From positions 558,001 through 622,000 of the forward strand of contig JAHBUC010000002.1 of assembly GCA_019638275.1 (NCBI GenBank): DNA of 64,000 bases, given 5' to 3'. The notes under the pieces were generated by a model, which was not told the origin of the DNA, ran no database searches, and saw nothing but the letters and a program-made list of their open reading frames with translations. The position numbers and the translations under genes are program-made. The stretch comes from Cyclobacteriaceae bacterium. GTDB lineage: Bacteria; Bacteroidota; Bacteroidia; Cytophagales; Cyclobacteriaceae. How positions within the stretch are numbered: the stretch's first letter is position 1; each line of letters begins with the position of its first letter. This document shows positions 1-9,501 of the stretch, piece after piece.

Positions 1-281
1 AACAACAATACCTCATTGATGATAAACTGCAAATAGCCAATGCGTATGGTGTTTATGCTACACCCCAGGCCGTATTGGTTGATCGCGAAGGGAAATTATT
101 TTACAGAGGTAATTATAATAAGTCGCGTTACTGCACCACAAAGGCCAGTAACTATGCAGAACTAGCCCTGGTGGCATTGCTCAATAATCAGAATCCCCCC
201 GTGTTTGATTTTTTTGCGACTGAAGCCTATGGCTGCTCACTTGAAGAAGAGGAACGCACAACACAATTGAATTTTTTTTAA
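1..281 (+). CDS. thioredoxin-fold redox protein, C-terminal part (5' cut by window)
   Basis: The frame is open from the first bases of the window, so the start lies upstream. The visible part contains GVYATPQAVLVD followed by a Gly-Lys strand and an FYRG turn. This is the cis-proline loop and last beta strands of the thioredoxin/AhpC-TSA/TlpA fold. The CXXC or peroxidatic Cys region, if present, is outside the window, so thiol oxidoreductase and peroxiredoxin cannot be separated. The tail has a lone Cys in AYGCSLEE. It ends 6 bp before the next gene and may be co-transcribed with it. Confidence 0.75.
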   Translation, partial: QQYLIDDKLQIANAYGVYATPQAVLVDREGKLFYRGNYNKSRYCTTKASNYAELALVALLNNQNPPVFDFFATEAYGCSLEEEERTTQLNFF

Positions 282-287
282 AGACCC

Positions 288-2222
288 ATGGAAGCCAAGA
301 AACTAACCTCGACTGAGCGGAGAACAATCTTTGAAGCAATCAAAAAGAAATCCGATGTTTTCATGAATTACGCACTGGCTGCGTATTTTCTGTTCGGAAT
401 TTTTCTTTCCTTTTTTTACGATACGTATTTTATTGCTATTGGCGTAGGCGGATTAAGTATTGCAGCTTATTTCATTGTGAAGGCGTTGTTGCCCAGCAGC
501 AACCTGTACCAATATGTTTTGGGCGGGGTGCTTGCCATTTTTGCAGCCCAGTTTATCTACCAGATGCATGGTTTGTTTGAAATGCACTTCTTTGTTTTTG
601 TGGGGTCTACCCTGTTGATCACCTATCAAAACTGGAGATTGCAGTTACCTTTGATTATTCTGGTTGTTATTCATCATGCTTCCTTTGCATACATCCAGTA
701 CTTGGGTTACAAGGAAATTTATTTCACGCAGCTTGACTACATGGATTTACAAACGTTCATATTTCATGGAGCGCTGGCAGCGGTAATCGTTGCCATCTGT
801 GGGTACTGGGCATATGACCTTGAACAGAAAACGATCTCTGAGTCAGTCAACAAAATAGCACTTGAGGGACAGCTGAGTAACGTTCAACAAAATATCGCTT
901 TTGCAGAACAGATCAGTTCCGGAAACCTGACGGTTGAGTATCAGTTGCTGAACGATCAGGATGAACTAGGCAATGCACTCCTTTCCATGCGCGAGAATCT
1001 GTTGAAGGCAAGCATAAAGGAAAATCAGGAGAAGTTCATCACGATAGGGATTACCCAGGTTGGAGACGTGATCCGTAACAATCCGGATTCACTGCAAAAG
1101 CTTTCTGATGATTTTGTGCGCACGGTGGTGAAGTATATGGGCATGAACCAGGGCGGCTTGTTTTTGCTGGAGCAGGAAGGAGATAAAGAGTTTCTTATGC
1201 TTACCGCATGCTATGCATACGAGCGCAAGAAATACCTGGAGCGTAAAGTTAATGTGGATGAGGGATTGGTAGGTCAATGCTTTATGGAACGCGATGTAAT
1301 TTACATGACTCAAGTTCCACAAAATTATGTTCAGATCACATCAGGATTGGGCGAAGCCACGCCCGGTAGCGTTATTCTGATTCCGGTAATGACCAATGAT
1401 GAGATTGTTGGTGTGCTGGAGCTGGCTTCCTTTAAACCACTTGAACAATACAGAATAGATTTCCTGAAAAAGGTTTGCGAAAATATTGCTTCATCAATTG
1501 TGGCCTCACGTGTTACCGAACGCGTGAAGCGTTTACTTGCAGAATCGCAGCAACAAACTGAAGAAATGCGTGCACAGGAAGAGGAGATGCGCCAGAACAT
1601 GGAAGAGCTGCAAGCGACACAGGAAGAGATGAGAAGAAAAGAGCAACATGCACAGGAAGTGTTACAGTCAGCGCACCTGAAAGCCGAGCGCACCGCCCAG
1701 ATACGCAATACCATGAAAAAGTTGGTGAAAGATGTGGATGTGCAGGCTGGCAATTGGGAAGTGGCCATTGATAAAATTACGGGCGCTGCGTTTTCGTTTA
1801 TGAATGTGTCGCGTGTGGGTTTGTGGATGGTGGGTGACAACAAAGAAACACTTCGTTGCGAAAAGTTATTCAGCCGCAAGCGCGGTACAGATCAACTGGA
1901 AACATTCCGCGCCACGGAGTATCCACATTTTTTCAGCAGCATTTTTGCTGAGGAGGATTTACGGGCTGTGGACGTAACACGCCACGCATCTTTGCATGAA
2001 TTGCTCAATTCATATTTCAGCGTTAACAATGTTAAAGCGGTTTATGGCACGTATGTTTTTGATCGTGGAAATATTATCGGTTTGATCATGAGTGAGCACG
2101 ATGAACAGCACGAGTGGACAGACGAGGAAAACTCATTCTTAAGACGCTGTGCTGATTTGATCACCACCGTTCACCAAACAAACTACATCAAGCGATTAAC
2201 GCAGACGATGTCGGTTAATTAG
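288..2222 (+). CDS. membrane-anchored double-GAF sensor protein
   Basis: 644 residues. Roughly six hydrophobic segments lie between residues 25 and 177, with an FEMHFFVF...HHASF pattern like the N-terminal membrane part of some chemotaxis-type receptors. A HAMP-like helical stretch follows (about 185-240), then a GAF domain (about 255-410). Next is a Gln/Glu/Met-rich coiled coil (about 415-480, repeated EEMRxxxEE) and a second GAF domain (about 480-640). GAF domains bind small ligands or chromophores. No kinase, cyclase, GGDEF or methyl-accepting output domain is present, so it probably signals through a partner. The ATG lies 6 bp after the preceding gene. Confidence 0.75.
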   Translation: MEAKKLTSTERRTIFEAIKKKSDVFMNYALAAYFLFGIFLSFFYDTYFIAIGVGGLSIAAYFIVKALLPSSNLYQYVLGGVLAIFAAQFIYQMHGLFEMHFFVFVGSTLLITYQNWRLQLPLIILVVIHHASFAYIQYLGYKEIYFTQLDYMDLQTFIFHGALAAVIVAICGYWAYDLEQKTISESVNKIALEGQLSNVQQNIAFAEQISSGNLTVEYQLLNDQDELGNALLSMRENLLKASIKENQEKFITIGITQVGDVIRNNPDSLQKLSDDFVRTVVKYMGMNQGGLFLLEQEGDKEFLMLTACYAYERKKYLERKVNVDEGLVGQCFMERDVIYMTQVPQNYVQITSGLGEATPGSVILIPVMTNDEIVGVLELASFKPLEQYRIDFLKKVCENIASSIVASRVTERVKRLLAESQQQTEEMRAQEEEMRQNMEELQATQEEMRRKEQHAQEVLQSAHLKAERTAQIRNTMKKLVKDVDVQAGNWEVAIDKITGAAFSFMNVSRVGLWMVGDNKETLRCEKLFSRKRGTDQLETFRATEYPHFFSSIFAEEDLRAVDVTRHASLHELLNSYFSVNNVKAVYGTYVFDRGNIIGLIMSEHDEQHEWTDEENSFLRRCADLITTVHQTNYIKRLTQTMSVN

Positions 2223-2251
2223 AGAATTCGTACTACTGTTTATATATGTAA

Positions 2252-2277
2252 AGAGGTCTGTGTTTTCACAGACCTCT
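2252..2277. terminator. bidirectional terminator hairpin
   Basis: A perfect 11-bp inverted repeat, AGAGGTCTGTG, with a TTTT loop, lies between two convergent genes 72 bp apart (GAF sensor and S9 peptidase). It can serve both strands. Confidence 0.8.
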
Positions 2278-2293
2278 ATGCGTTTTACTTCAG

Positions 2294-4612
2294 TTACTTT
2301 AAATTCTCCTCAAACAACTTCAATATCCGTTTGTATTCATCCGCCCAGCTACTGGGCTCAACAAAGCCATGGTCTTCGAGTGGATACACGGCCAGCTCCC
2401 AGTTGTCTTTTCCAAGTTCAATTAAACGTTGTGACAAGCGCACCACATCCTGGAAGTGAACATTCACATCAATCATGCCGTGGCACATGAGCAACGCACC
2501 CTTCAATCCTTCAGCATGATAGATGGGTGAGCTCTTGGCATACGCCAGGCTGTCGGTGTAAGGAAGATTTAAAATATTAGACGTGTACGGATGGTTGTAA
2601 TGTGCCCAATCCGTTACCGGACGAAGGGCAGCACCGGCAGCAAATACATCGGGTGTAGTGAACATACCCATTAAGGTGATGAAGCCTCCGTATGATCCAC
2701 CATAAATACCGATGCGTTTCGCATCAATGCCATGTTCTTTTACCAGCCATGCCGCACCATCTACATGGTCGGTTAAATCTTTGCCGCCCATAAACTGGTA
2801 AATGCCTGTTCGCCAATCGCGACCGTAACCGGCACTTGCGCGGTAGTCCATATCAATAACCGTGTAACCTTTGTCGGTTAACAAATTGTGGAACATGTAC
2901 TCACGGAAGTAGCTGCTCCACCACTTGTGTGCATTTTGTAAATAGCCTGCACCGTGTACAAAAATTACGGCAGCACCATTGGGTTTTTCCGGTTTGTATA
3001 ATCGGGTATACACCTCCGCACCATCGCGTGCTTTGAACGTGGTGAGTACCGGATCGCGCCAGGAGTAGGACTTGAATTCTGCAGAAAGCGAATTCGTTAT
3101 TTGTTGGGGTTTAGCGGTTGATTTGTTTTCCTGAAGAAATAATTCCCATGGTTTGTTGCTGTACGAGTAGAGGAATGCAATCATCTTTTCATCAGGCGCC
3201 AGATCCACATTATGTGAGCCTGTCAGGGTTGTCAGGCGTTCGGCTTTACCGCCCTGTACCGGTAAACGATAGAATTGTTTTTCACCCGGATGCACTTCGT
3301 TGGTGATGAGGTAAAAACTTTTACGATCGCGCGAAAGCGATACCTGTTGCACTTCATATTTTCCTGAAGTAAGCGCACGGGTATTCTGTGTAGTAAAATT
3401 GTACGCATACAAATGTGCATAGCCCGTTTCTTCCGACACAAACCAGAGCTCGTTGTTGTTGATCCAGCCCAAACTGAAGCTTCCCGGTCCACCAATCCAT
3501 GCGTCATCATGTTGTCTGCTAATCAGGGAGAGTTTTTGAGTGGCCACATCCAGTTTCATGATCCAACGGTCCTTGTTGTCGCCCGCCCGCACTTGTACCA
3601 CGGCATGCTTCCCATCGGGCGACCAGGTTGGGCCGAAGAACGATGCGGCACGTGGTTGAGGTTTCTTTTCCTTACCATCATCCTTGCCAGCCAGATAAGC
3701 GGGCTTGTCCATAATGCCCGGAATGTCATCTGTTTTTATCTGCAGCACTGTATCGCGTTTTATGTCATAGACGAAAAACTCTTGTGTGTTTTGCGGAGCG
3801 CCCACTTTTGTGCGTGTGTTCAGATCTTCCGTAAAGCCACTTTCGGTTACGTAGTTCGGTACAATGGTAGCTTTCGCGTTGGCATTTTTTGTCAGTACAA
3901 AAGTTACGTACTGCCCGTCCGGACTAAGCTGTGCCTGGCTCAACATTTTTTCTTCCAGGTAAATTTCTTTGGGGCGTTTTGATCCTTCGGTTTCGCGGTG
4001 TGCCCGTGAGGCATCGCGCTTTTCTTTTCGCTCTTTAAGAATTTGAATGTAGGCGAGCTGATCCTGCTTCAACCATTTCTGTTGTTCGGTTTCTGAAGGT
4101 GTGGATGGTTTTCGGCCACGCTTGAAGTCGGTGAGTTGGGTAAAGTTTCCCGTTCCGATTTCCCATGCGTACAAGTTCTGATCGTAGGTGTAGATGATCT
4201 TTTTCTCATCGCCAGAAAAATAGGGGTTGCTTTCACGCCCTACGGTTTGGGTGATGGTGGTAGATTTTCCAGAGGCTACATCCAGCAAATGGATATCGCC
4301 ATTCTTTTCATACACCATTTTTGTATAGGCGTTGTTGTAGGAACCTGAACCGGGCAGGTTCATGCGCTCAGCCTTGGATACTTTTTGTGGAGTACGATTT
4401 TGCAAAGTGATCTTGTACAATGAATCGCCCGCAGTGTTCTCGGGGTTCCAGTTGAAATAGATTGTTTTGCTGTCGTGCGACCAGCGGATATTGGAGGGCG
4501 AAGTGCCGATCCACTTTGGGTCGCGCATAATTTTTTCCACGGTCAGTTCGGTTAACTGAGCGGAGGCCGATAAGGTTATCAGCAAAAAAAGAAAACCGGT
4601 AAGCGTACGCAT
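2294..4612 (-). CDS. S9 family prolyl oligopeptidase (DPP IV-like), secreted
   Basis: About 772 residues from the Met that begins a clean signal peptide (MRTLTGFLFLLITLSASAQ); an upstream start would only add a polar extension. The N-terminal two thirds carry TolB/DPP-IV beta-propeller motifs (SPDG repeats such as WSPDGKHAV). The C-terminal catalytic domain has the nucleophile elbow GGSYGG, an acidic residue in MIDVNVHFQD and the final His in EDHGF. Such enzymes cleave proline-containing peptides, usually in the periplasm of Bacteroidota. It is convergent with the GAF sensor and shares a terminator with it. Confidence 0.9.
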   Translation of the reverse strand: MRTLTGFLFLLITLSASAQLTELTVEKIMRDPKWIGTSPSNIRWSHDSKTIYFNWNPENTAGDSLYKITLQNRTPQKVSKAERMNLPGSGSYNNAYTKMVYEKNGDIHLLDVASGKSTTITQTVGRESNPYFSGDEKKIIYTYDQNLYAWEIGTGNFTQLTDFKRGRKPSTPSETEQQKWLKQDQLAYIQILKERKEKRDASRAHRETEGSKRPKEIYLEEKMLSQAQLSPDGQYVTFVLTKNANAKATIVPNYVTESGFTEDLNTRTKVGAPQNTQEFFVYDIKRDTVLQIKTDDIPGIMDKPAYLAGKDDGKEKKPQPRAASFFGPTWSPDGKHAVVQVRAGDNKDRWIMKLDVATQKLSLISRQHDDAWIGGPGSFSLGWINNNELWFVSEETGYAHLYAYNFTTQNTRALTSGKYEVQQVSLSRDRKSFYLITNEVHPGEKQFYRLPVQGGKAERLTTLTGSHNVDLAPDEKMIAFLYSYSNKPWELFLQENKSTAKPQQITNSLSAEFKSYSWRDPVLTTFKARDGAEVYTRLYKPEKPNGAAVIFVHGAGYLQNAHKWWSSYFREYMFHNLLTDKGYTVIDMDYRASAGYGRDWRTGIYQFMGGKDLTDHVDGAAWLVKEHGIDAKRIGIYGGSYGGFITLMGMFTTPDVFAAGAALRPVTDWAHYNHPYTSNILNLPYTDSLAYAKSSPIYHAEGLKGALLMCHGMIDVNVHFQDVVRLSQRLIELGKDNWELAVYPLEDHGFVEPSSWADEYKRILKLFEENLK

Positions 4613-4677
4613 AGGAGTTGTATTTTTTGATGACAAGATAGAATATATTGCATACGAAGTTTATCACTTTTACACGA

Positions 4678-5154
4678 ATGACGATCCGTAAGATACGCCC
4701 CGAAGACAATAAACACGTTGGTAACATCATCCGTACGGTAATGCCCGAGTTTGGTGCCAGTGGCCAGGGTTTTGCCATACACGATAAGGAAGTGGATGAC
4801 ATGTACGCCACTTATAACCAGCCGCGGTGCGCGTACTTTGTTTGTGAAGAAGCAGGAAAAATTGTGGGTGGAGGAGGCGTGGCTCCATTGGAGGGAGGCG
4901 ATGCCGACACCTGTGAACTGAAGAAAATGTATTTTCTGCCTGAAGGAAGAGGAAAGGGTTGGGGGCAGCAAGTGTTGCATGAATGCCTGAAGGCCGCTAC
5001 TGAGATGGGGTTTCACTATTGTTATCTGGAAACGTTCAACACCATGAAGGGCGCCATGAAGTTGTATGAGAAAAATGGTTTCGAGAAAATCCCGAAGCCT
5101 TGTGGTAATACAGGGCATTTTGCTTGTGATACGTTTTATAGGAAGAAACTTTAA
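4678..5154 (+). CDS. GNAT family N-acetyltransferase
   Basis: 158 residues starting MTIRKIRPED, a typical first strand of GNAT domains. A further in-frame start upstream overlaps the peptidase promoter and is less likely. The acetyl-CoA pyrophosphate-binding loop is visible as PEGRGKGWGQQ, preceded by the strand LKKMYFLP, and the C-terminal NTMKGAMKLYEKNGF block is standard for the fold. The substrate is unknown. It is divergent from the S9 peptidase and 5 bp ahead of the DUF2214 gene, so probably an operon. Confidence 0.88.
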   Translation: MTIRKIRPEDNKHVGNIIRTVMPEFGASGQGFAIHDKEVDDMYATYNQPRCAYFVCEEAGKIVGGGGVAPLEGGDADTCELKKMYFLPEGRGKGWGQQVLHECLKAATEMGFHYCYLETFNTMKGAMKLYEKNGFEKIPKPCGNTGHFACDTFYRKKL

Positions 5155-5159
5155 CACAC

Positions 5160-5609
5160 ATGACCACCGAACTGCTGCTCCGCTACCTTCACTTCATCAG
5201 CATTTTTGCCATTGCCGCTACCTTGGTGTCCGAGCATTTATTGTTGAAACCTGAACTTACCCGAAAGGAAATTGTCAGACTGTCGCGTATTGATGCGATA
5301 TATGGCGCAGCTGCGTTAATGTTGTTGGGCGCAGGCTTAACGTTGTGGCTGGGAAGTTTTGGAAAGCCTGCTGAGTTTTACAGCAAGAACTGGATTTTTC
5401 ACACTAAGCTTTCGCTTTTTGTGTGTATCGGATTACTTTCCATTTACCCAACCGTTTTCTTTTTGAAGAATCGCAAAGGCAATCCTGAAGAGGTAGTTAC
5501 CATACCTCGAAAGATTTTCTGGATGTTGCGCCTTGAACTGCTGCTGCTGTTCATCATTCCCCTGCTGGCCGGCTTAATGGCAAAAAGTGTGGGGTATTTT
5601 GGTGAGTAG
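5160..5609 (+). CDS. DUF2214-like four-helix membrane protein
   Basis: 149 residues. Four hydrophobic helices with a conserved-looking RYLHFISIFAI start and an LSRIDAIYG segment match the DUF2214 family as I recall it. The function is unknown. It follows the acetyltransferase after 5 bp and ends before a gap of about 140 bp in which I see nothing distinctive. Confidence 0.75.
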   Translation: MTTELLLRYLHFISIFAIAATLVSEHLLLKPELTRKEIVRLSRIDAIYGAAALMLLGAGLTLWLGSFGKPAEFYSKNWIFHTKLSLFVCIGLLSIYPTVFFLKNRKGNPEEVVTIPRKIFWMLRLELLLLFIIPLLAGLMAKSVGYFGE

Positions 5610-5748
5610 AAAAAAATAAAAATGCTTACCTGCTTATTGCGATCAAGGCGGTTTTAGTACATTCCGTATTAAAATCTGCCTTTTCTGATATTCCACCTCT
5701 TATATCAATTCCTTTGTCTGGTTGTCGGGGCTACAAATCCGGTTCCGC

Positions 5749-6972
5749 ATGACTGATAAGGTTTTTTCGCGATACCTTTCTTTCGGATCACTAATCGGTA
5801 TGCTGATTGGTATTCTGTTGGGATTATTACCAGCCGCGTGGAACAGTAAACACATGTTGCCCTACGCGGAAGGATTTGCCAAACTATGGATCGTTTTGTT
5901 GCTGCTCCTGGCTGTTCCATTGGTCACAACCTATTTACTGGTAAGCTTACTCAGGCTGTTGCAATCAAAAGCCATTGGCAAAATGGCTTTGCACGGAATG
6001 GGTGTTCACGTAATTATGCTTGTGCTGGGCGCTTTAATTTCTGTAATGCTAAGCATGTTGCTGCTTACAATCGTAGCACCCGCCACTTCAGCATGGGCCG
6101 GAGCAACCTCGCAGGAAGCAACACTAAGCTTCACCCATCAACTTTCTGTTGTTCAGGCGTGGCTGGCGCGGATGATTATACCCGTAATTTTGATCACGCT
6201 GGTAAGTACAGCTGTGCTAAATTTTATCCCCTCAATCAAGCCGCTTGTTGTTCATGTTGCCACCCGCACAAACAAACTGCTTTTTGCAGGATTACATTAT
6301 CTCTTTATGGCATTGCCACTTTCGGTAATGTGTCTGGCTATGATTATCACCATGCGCAACGGAACATTGCTGGTTGGTGTTGCCGGGTTTTATATCATCG
6401 GGGTATGTGCAATTTTGGGCACGGCTACAATTATGCAGTACGGTGCAATCTATTTTTTCGGTCACACCACTGTAAAAAATTTCTTTCGGGCGATGCTGCC
6501 GGCACAGTTCGTTGCAGCCAGTACCTGTTCATCGCTGGCCACTTTGCCGGCCTTGTTGGTAAGCGTAAAACGAATGGGCATTCCAGATGAGGTGGCAGGA
6601 TCAGCCGTTCCGGTTTTTATATCCTTCTTCCGCATCAATCTTATGGTGGCCAACCCCTTTTCATTTTTTCTGTTGTCGCACCTGTACAACCTGCCTATTG
6701 AATGGCCCAATCTATTGTTCTTTCTCGGATTGATGATGGTAACCAGTTTTGGAAGCCCCGGCTTACCGCAAACCGGCAACGTGTACAGCTTGCCTGTATT
6801 TCTGGCAGCCGGCATTCCGCTGGAAGGCGTGGTGCTGCTGAAAGCACTCGATGCCATTCCCGATGTGTTTAAAACCATATTGAATGTAACCGAGACGGCA
6901 ACCGTTACATCGGTAACCTTTCGTTTTGCTTCACGCGATGATGTTGTCACGAAACTACAAACACGTGTATGA
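5749..6972 (+). CDS. dicarboxylate/amino acid:cation symporter (SDF family)
   Basis: 407 residues from the ATG (MTDKVFSRYL); a TTG nine codons upstream is possible but not needed. Multiple transmembrane segments are present. The ion/substrate-binding core shows the serine-rich hairpin AASTCSSLATLPALL, as in GltPh/DctA (re-entrant hairpin 1). The second hairpin region is FGSPGLPQTG and the last helix is KALDAIPDVFKTILNV. The NMDGT motif of classical glutamate transporters is not obvious, so the substrate is uncertain. The stop overlaps the next start by 4 bp (ATGA), implying translational coupling. Confidence 0.85.
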   Translation: MTDKVFSRYLSFGSLIGMLIGILLGLLPAAWNSKHMLPYAEGFAKLWIVLLLLLAVPLVTTYLLVSLLRLLQSKAIGKMALHGMGVHVIMLVLGALISVMLSMLLLTIVAPATSAWAGATSQEATLSFTHQLSVVQAWLARMIIPVILITLVSTAVLNFIPSIKPLVVHVATRTNKLLFAGLHYLFMALPLSVMCLAMIITMRNGTLLVGVAGFYIIGVCAILGTATIMQYGAIYFFGHTTVKNFFRAMLPAQFVAASTCSSLATLPALLVSVKRMGIPDEVAGSAVPVFISFFRINLMVANPFSFFLLSHLYNLPIEWPNLLFFLGLMMVTSFGSPGLPQTGNVYSLPVFLAAGIPLEGVVLLKALDAIPDVFKTILNVTETATVTSVTFRFASRDDVVTKLQTRV

Positions 6973-8060
6973 TTTATTTCCTGACCACCCGAAGAAACAG
7001 CAAGCAGATACGAAACTTTTTACGCGCTGGCGGTGCGCACTTTGAAAATCGCCTCACTGTTATTTTTTACGAAAACCTGGAACGGTTGCGTTCACTGAAA
7101 GCGGGCTCATTTATTTTTTCTGATTTTGATTTACTTACACCCGCACAACGCGAAGTGGTTAAGCGAATTTTTGATCAATTGAAAAACCGGTATCCTGAAT
7201 TGAAGCTGTACAACAATCCCAACCACGTTTTGCTTCGCTACGATTTGCTTAAGCGGATGCGCGCCCTGGGGATCAATAAATTTGATGTAGTACGGGCCAC
7301 CGAAACTTTTGGTCACCTGAGGTTTCCATTGTTTATCCGCGAGGCCGATCGTCATACCGGACCACTCACACCCCTGCTACACGCAGAAGAAGAAGTGAAT
7401 CATCATCTTCGGCTGTTGAAGGCTTTAGGTTATTCGCTTTACGATTTACTCATCATTGAATATGTTGATGCATCTTCAACAGATGGCATGTTTATAAAAA
7501 TGTCGGGGTTTGTATTGGGCGATAGCGTTATGCCACGGTATCTGAATTACAGTCCGACCTGGATGGTGAAGTCGACCGTGTACCCCAATGATGAACTGAT
7601 GAAACAGCGGCAACAAGAGGTGGAAGCGTACATGCGCACCAATCCTCACCGCCAGTGGTTGCAACAGGTTTTTAAGGAAGCAAACATTACCTATGGCCGT
7701 GCCGATTATGCCTTGGTAAATGGTGAACTGCAATTGTGGGAGATTAACCTGAACCCGGCTTTTGTTCGTCCACCGCGTGACCCAGACAAGGATCCATCGG
7801 AGCAGCGGTTTATGCGCCATGAATTTTATAAGCAGTTTTTTGTTGCCCTGGAGGAAGCCGATCACAAGGGTGAGGGGCAACTTGAACTCACCATCACCAG
7901 GGCAGATGCCAGCGAAATGCGTCCACCTTTATGGTTTCGTATCAAGCGGGGCTTTCATGCCCGACTGCATAAGAAGAAACCCCGTTATATGCTGATGCGC
8001 ACTGTAAGCTATGCGCTGGTAAGATTCTGGCTTTCATTTTTTGCAAATGCTAAATTTTAA
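6969..8060 (+). CDS. ATP-grasp-like protein of unknown substrate
   Basis: 363 residues. The N-terminal 100 residues look like a pre-ATP-grasp Rossmann-type domain. The middle and C-terminal part has an ATP-grasp-like layout: FPLFIREADRHTG, then LLIIEYVDAS, and finally YGRADYALVNGELQLWEINL-NPAF, where Glu and Asn would bind Mg2+-ATP. It overlaps the symporter by 4 bp, so it probably acts on, or because of, the transported compound (inference). The C-terminus is basic and mostly polar. The ligated substrates cannot be read from sequence. Confidence 0.6.
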   Translation: MIYFLTTRRNSKQIRNFLRAGGAHFENRLTVIFYENLERLRSLKAGSFIFSDFDLLTPAQREVVKRIFDQLKNRYPELKLYNNPNHVLLRYDLLKRMRALGINKFDVVRATETFGHLRFPLFIREADRHTGPLTPLLHAEEEVNHHLRLLKALGYSLYDLLIIEYVDASSTDGMFIKMSGFVLGDSVMPRYLNYSPTWMVKSTVYPNDELMKQRQQEVEAYMRTNPHRQWLQQVFKEANITYGRADYALVNGELQLWEINLNPAFVRPPRDPDKDPSEQRFMRHEFYKQFFVALEEADHKGEGQLELTITRADASEMRPPLWFRIKRGFHARLHKKKPRYMLMRTVSYALVRFWLSFFANAKF

Positions 8061-8124
8061 AGTGACGATATTCGCGATAGTTCTACGGGCTTGTGCCGTA
8101 CCTTTAGGTATATAAAAGCCCCTT

Positions 8125-9030
8125 ATGAAAAAGCATCACTTCTTATTCTGGCTGGCGCCTGCCATGCTGGTTTCAGCCTGTTCAATGCCTACGGCCCTTC
8201 AAAATACCATCATCACCTATCCGCCACATCCGGTGGTTCCTGTTCCGGAAAAACTGGTGGTGGCTAATCTGGTTGATGTAAAAGCTCAAAATTACCGCGA
8301 TAATAAGGACGAACTTTTTGTAAAACTGATTGAAGAAACCCTGAGCCGCACTGCTGAGGTATTGGGTAAGGGTTTTGAAGCATCGGCCATCACGGAGCCC
8401 GGCTTAACGACCAAAGCCGATTCGGTGCTGGCCAAGCAGCAGGCTACACATGGCGTATTCATTACCAAATTCAACGCGTACTTCGATCAAACCCGGGTGG
8501 AAGTAACCAAAACAGATACCGGCAAGGAGCGCGAAGCATTTTACGACATCGTTGTAGAAATCGGTTATTCCATGCGCAGTGCTGGCCAAACACCATTCGA
8601 TACGACTATTGTTGCCCGAAGGTATCACAGTTCGCGTAGTGTGTTGAGTGGATTGCTGGCAGCTGGCCCGAATATCGTTTCCAACCGTTCCGATGCCCTG
8701 GAAGGCGCACTTGTTAATGTTGACCTATACGCAAAATGCTTTTTCGAGGGCCGTGAAAGTCGTGGCCGGTGGTTGTACGTAGCCAAAGATTTTGAAGCGG
8801 TGGGAAAAGCCATCCAACGTTCGGATTATGAGGCAGCATTTCAAGCTTCCGAAAAATTGGCTAACGTTAAGGATCCGAAAATTTCGGCCAAGGCGTACTA
8901 CAATTGTGCTGTGCTGCTGGAGCAAATGGGCCGTTACGAAAAAGTGAAGCCCTATTTGCAGGAGTCGCTTCGCATTCAATCTACGTTTGCTGATGCCCGT
9001 GAAATGTTACGGGATTACTGGCATCAATAG
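8125..9030 (+). CDS. TPR-containing lipoprotein (DUF6340-like)
   Basis: 301 residues. The N-terminal signal ends in a lipobox (VSACS), so it should be lipid-anchored in the envelope. The body has alpha/beta sequence up to about residue 210. The last 80 residues form two to three TPR-like helices (AYYNCAVLLEQMGRYEKVKPYL). The layout resembles Bacteroidota lipoproteins labelled DUF6340, from memory only. It is a single gene; a TACCTTTA box about 20 bp upstream of the start could be its promoter. Confidence 0.7.
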   Translation: MKKHHFLFWLAPAMLVSACSMPTALQNTIITYPPHPVVPVPEKLVVANLVDVKAQNYRDNKDELFVKLIEETLSRTAEVLGKGFEASAITEPGLTTKADSVLAKQQATHGVFITKFNAYFDQTRVEVTKTDTGKEREAFYDIVVEIGYSMRSAGQTPFDTTIVARRYHSSRSVLSGLLAAGPNIVSNRSDALEGALVNVDLYAKCFFEGRESRGRWLYVAKDFEAVGKAIQRSDYEAAFQASEKLANVKDPKISAKAYYNCAVLLEQMGRYEKVKPYLQESLRIQSTFADAREMLRDYWHQ

Positions 9031-9148
9031 GTACCATACTTTATCGGCCCAACTCCACAATTCGTCACGTCAATCCGACTGTTCGAAACAAATTTTTGCC
9101 GGTCATACAACCTTTTGCTCATCTTGGCAGTCTAATGGCTGTTACGTT

Positions 9149-9250
9149 ATGAAAACCCTCAATTTACGCAGAACGATTTTCCTTGCCATTGGCATTATGG
9201 TGGCCATTATGATACTCATTACCACGAGTTTGTTTGGGATGAGTGCATAG
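9149..9250 (+). CDS. small single-pass membrane peptide, 33 aa
   Basis: ATG start, basic N-terminus (MKTLNLRR) and one strong hydrophobic helix (TIFLAIGIMVAIMILITTSL), then FGMSA and stop. The charge arrangement suits an inner-membrane peptide with its N-terminus inside. No homologue is recognised. The only supporting signs are the start codon, composition and isolation between two longer genes, so expression is unproven. Confidence 0.4.
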   Translation: MKTLNLRRTIFLAIGIMVAIMILITTSLFGMSA

Positions 9251-9355
9251 GCCAACTCGTGATTTATTTCGGCCTATTTTTTACTTGAGAGCTTGCAATA
9301 CGGAGGCTGCGTCACCACAGGAGTCCCTTTGGGGCAATAACGCTAAATTTTATCC

Positions 9356-9447
9356 GTCATCGCGAGCGGAGGCGTTGGGATGTGTGATGGTGCGAAGCAA
9401 TCCCAAGCTTCACGTTTAGTTCTCACTATGTAGTGAGGGATTGCTTT
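9356..9447 (+). repeat. nested-palindrome repeat, copy A (right outer arm lost)
   Basis: It begins GTCATCGCGAGCGGA, has the inner arm GAAGCAATCCC and, after about 40 bp, the complementary GGGATTGCTTT. The outer right arm is degenerate. A fragment resembling the usual right end (GGGGCAATAACG) lies just before it, so this may be a rearranged remnant of two copies. Confidence 0.75.
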
Positions 9448-9501
9448 CTGCCCGTCCTCAAACCTTAGTCAGGGATACCGATAACTATCGGGAGACCGAA
9501 A

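Noticed and set aside
1331..1879. A 182-residue open frame on the minus strand inside the GAF sensor gene
   Set aside because: Ser/Cys-rich composition and complete overlap with a clear coding gene; it is a shadow frame.
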